Source: an uncultured Oribacterium sp.
GTDB taxonomy: Bacteria > Bacillota > Clostridia > Lachnospirales > Lachnospiraceae
DNA length: 5,189 nt
Assembly: GCA_938030845.1 (NCBI GenBank)
Contig: CALHIC010000270.1
Coordinates: forward strand, 1-5,189
Reading direction: 5' to 3'
Of the stretch, positions 3,320 to 5,189 are shown piece by piece. Made by a program: the position numbers and the translations under genes. A model generated the notes under the pieces. That model saw only the letters and a program-made list of their open reading frames with translations, did no database searches and was not told the DNA's origin. Numbering within the stretch: position 1 is the first letter of the stretch; every line of letters starts with the position of its first letter.

Positions 3320-5189
3320 CTAATCAAAGGAATTAACCACCTCTGCCGTATCCGGTAGAATCTCCATATTGGCGATGGAATTTCCGGACAGCTTTACCTT
3401 CTTTAAATTAGGAAGATTCCGTAGCATACTGATATCGGAAATGTAATTGTCGGAGATATCCAGCTCTTCAATAGTATTTAATCCTTCCAGACAATCCAGG
3501 CTTTGCAATTTATTGCCGGTAATTATTAGCTTTTTTACTGCTTTAAAATGAGATAGATAAGCTTTTGCATTTTGATCAAAATTCTTGCTGTCATCATCTA
3601 CATTGTGAATCTCCGCCTTTTCCAGGGCTAGAATTTCCGTACTATTGTCGTCTTCCATTCGGCTTAAGGAAAGGCTGAGAACCGGACCATCTGCTACATT
3701 ACTGTCATCCTCAGGATAAAAGTACATTTCCCTTACCCCGATATTGGAAAGGGCTTTCGTGTAATCCTTATAGCGATCCATAGGGGTTCCCAGCATGGTC
3801 AGTCGTTCCAAAGCGGGAAGCTCCCGCAACACATTTCCCAAGTCCGTATCTATCAGTCCGGTGATTCCGGATCCCACAAAGCTTAAGTCGGTCAGAGAAT
3901 TCATTCCCCGCAAAATGTCGGCACTGTAATCGGACATATAGTTTCGAATTGTCAACTTCTTTAAAGAGGGCATGTGGGCGATTTTATCCAAATCCCAAAC
4001 CAAGAGATTGGCTTCTTCCAATGCTGTTAAGCCGTGTAAATCCGGAATATCATAGTTATGATAATCAATGTATAGTTTTTGTAAAGAACTTAATGTAGAC
4101 AAAGCATTTACATTTTCCACATCATGGCAATCCAGATATAAGCTGTTTAAGGATAGATGATTGGCCAGCCCGTCTAAGGAAAGAATAGGTAAGGTATCTA
4201 AACTCAAGCTCTTTAGCTTGGGCATGTTTTTTACAAAGCTTAAATCCTTTAGGCTTGTTATATCCTTAAGCTTTAGATTTTCAAGCTGAGGCATACCGGA
4301 TAAAACACTAACATTGTCCAGAGGCTCATTATTGGGGCCGGTAATGGAAAGATCGGTACAGTTACTAAGAGAAGAAAGGGGGGAAAGGTCTAAAACCACC
4401 GCATCATTTCCTATAATATTAAGGGAGAGACTTTTTAAAGAGGGAAGGTTCCTTAGAAAAAGCAGCCCGCCCTCATAATCTTCATCTACACGAACGCCAA
4501 GAGATTCCAAAGAAGTGAATTCGCTCAAGATATTTTCAATGCTTATCTCTTCGTTATCTTGAGACCAATATGTGGATAAAGTATGAGAAAAATTCACTCC
4601 GGAAATTCCTAAAATCTCCTCCGGATGGGGAAGAATCCTTTTTAAATCTGCGGCATAGATATAGTGGTCGGAATAATACTTTAAATTGCCTAGATTTTTC
4701 AAATCTTGGCTATAGCTCGTATTATCATAGCTGAAGCTTATATTTCCATCTAATTTCAGGCTCACAAGGCCTGTAAAAGCCTGAAGGCTGGATTCGTCGA
4801 TGGAGTCTGTAGAGGGGAGGAAAATGGTCTTTTTTTCTAAAGCTTCTCCTGCTTCATCTACGCTTTCAGCATACGAAAATACCCATTGTTCAGCGGCATT
4901 GTCACTTTTTCCCGATTTTTTCCGGATATCCAAATATTGAATGGAACCATAGTCCTCAGGAGTCAGTTCCGAGACGGGCTTAGCGAAGATCTGTTCCACA
5001 AAGCGGATTACAGTGCTATCCTCCGGCGTAGTGCAGTAGCTTGGACTTGCTGCAATGGAGGTGGAGGAGCCGGAGCTTTGATAGAAAATTCGACTTAAGC
5101 TAAGGAATATAATAATGCTTGGTAAAAATAGTACCGCAAGAAGAATCCCTAATAGATATTTTGGAGATTCCTTTTTTGGGGGGGCTGTA
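3320..5189 (-). CDS. Membrane-anchored leucine-rich-repeat protein (5' end outside window)
   Basis: At least 622 residues are encoded; the frame is open to the right edge. From that edge the protein reads APPKKESPKY, then a hydrophobic helix (residues about 11-31, YLLGILLAVLFLPSIIIFL), then a Ser/Thr-rich linker (QSSGSSTSIAASPS), then EQIFAKPVSELTPEDYG. The GTG at 4999 lies after this anchor and is an internal codon, so the real start is beyond the window. From about residue 130 onward are irregular leucine-rich repeats of 20-24 residues, for example LENLKLKDITSLKDLSFV and MPKLKSLSLDTLPILSLDGL. Near the C-terminus are canonical units with the LxxN signature: LIITGNKLQSLDCLEGL, LDISDNYISDISMLRNL, VKLSGNSIANMEIL (about 3535-3359). 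The protein is probably a surface-exposed or extracytoplasmic binding protein, with a short basic cytoplasmic tail that may continue into another domain. The ligand is unknown. No LPxTG or other wall anchor is seen at the C-terminus, which ends shortly after the last repeat. The stop is TAG at 3322-3320. Confidence 0.9.
   Translation of the reverse strand, partial: TAPPKKESPKYLLGILLAVLFLPSIIIFLSLSRIFYQSSGSSTSIAASPSYCTTPEDSTVIRFVEQIFAKPVSELTPEDYGSIQYLDIRKKSGKSDNAAEQWVFSYAESVDEAGEALEKKTIFLPSTDSIDESSLQAFTGLVSLKLDGNISFSYDNTSYSQDLKNLGNLKYYSDHYIYAADLKRILPHPEEILGISGVNFSHTLSTYWSQDNEEISIENILSEFTSLESLGVRVDEDYEGGLLFLRNLPSLKSLSLNIIGNDAVVLDLSPLSSLSNCTDLSITGPNNEPLDNVSVLSGMPQLENLKLKDITSLKDLSFVKNMPKLKSLSLDTLPILSLDGLANHLSLNSLYLDCHDVENVNALSTLSSLQKLYIDYHNYDIPDLHGLTALEEANLLVWDLDKIAHMPSLKKLTIRNYMSDYSADILRGMNSLTDLSFVGSGITGLIDTDLGNVLRELPALERLTMLGTPMDRYKDYTKALSNIGVREMYFYPEDDSNVADGPVLSLSLSRMEDDNSTEILALEKAEIHNVDDDSKNFDQNAKAYLSHFKAVKKLIITGNKLQSLDCLEGLNTIEELDISDNYISDISMLRNLPNLKKVKLSGNSIANMEILPDTAEVVNSFD
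5172..5184 (-). repeat. Homopolymer tract inside the LRR coding region
   Basis: On the plus strand six T (5172-5177) are followed by seven G (5178-5184). In the coding sense this is CCCCCCCAAAAAA, encoding PPKK just before the transmembrane helix. A C7 run is prone to slippage, and a one-base change would shift the frame before the membrane anchor. Confidence 0.8.

Noticed and set aside
4886..5098. 70-aa plus-strand open frame
   Set aside because: It is antisense to the LRR coding frame, which extends across it to the window edge with a clear membrane anchor. The antisense product has no recognisable feature.

Overview
The window looks like a chromosomal segment of a mid-to-low GC Firmicute. 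Purine-rich Shine-Dalgarno sequences (AAAGGAG, TAAGGAG, GAGGAGG), the codon usage and the gene families suggest a clostridial, perhaps Lachnospiraceae-type, anaerobe. This is an impression from sequence style; no marker gene here proves it.

Layout, left to right. (1) Positions 1-1242, plus strand: the 3' part of an M20D-type zinc/manganese amidohydrolase (amidohydrolase / aminoacylase / IAA-amino-acid hydrolase-like). It is open to the left edge, so its true start is outside the window. A hairpin terminator follows at 1284-1312. (2) Positions 1323-2323, plus strand: a compact, AT-richer two-gene cassette with its own promoter and terminator. It encodes an 84-aa DUF4160 protein and a 166-aa DUF2442 protein with a C-terminal helix-turn-helix. 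The two genes are 12 nt apart and probably translationally coupled. Such pairs are often discussed as toxin-antitoxin-like modules. A perfect 16-bp palindrome lies between the -35 and -10 elements, where an autoregulatory operator would sit. (3) Positions 2324-2779: gene-free, repeat-rich DNA between convergent genes. It holds two direct copies of a ~72-nt unit at a 100-nt period. The second copy forms the left half of a ~208-bp element with 15-bp inverted ends and a nested, highly structured interior, resembling a MITE or structured-RNA repeat. It abuts the stop codon of the next gene. (4) Positions 2780-3199, minus strand: a small membrane protein with one transmembrane helix and a bacterial PH-like domain. 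(5) Positions 3320-5189, minus strand: a large leucine-rich-repeat protein whose reading frame runs off the right edge. The visible N-terminus shows a short basic segment, a transmembrane anchor and a Ser/Thr-rich linker, so the repeats are predicted to lie outside the cytoplasm.

The minus-strand PH-domain and LRR genes are 120 nt apart with no obvious terminator between them and may share a transcript. The M20 gene, the DUF4160/DUF2442 cassette and the LRR/PH pair appear to be functionally independent. The most interesting items are the self-contained cassette with its promoter palindrome and the palindromic repeat element. No CRISPR array, tRNA, rRNA, transposase or phage gene is visible.
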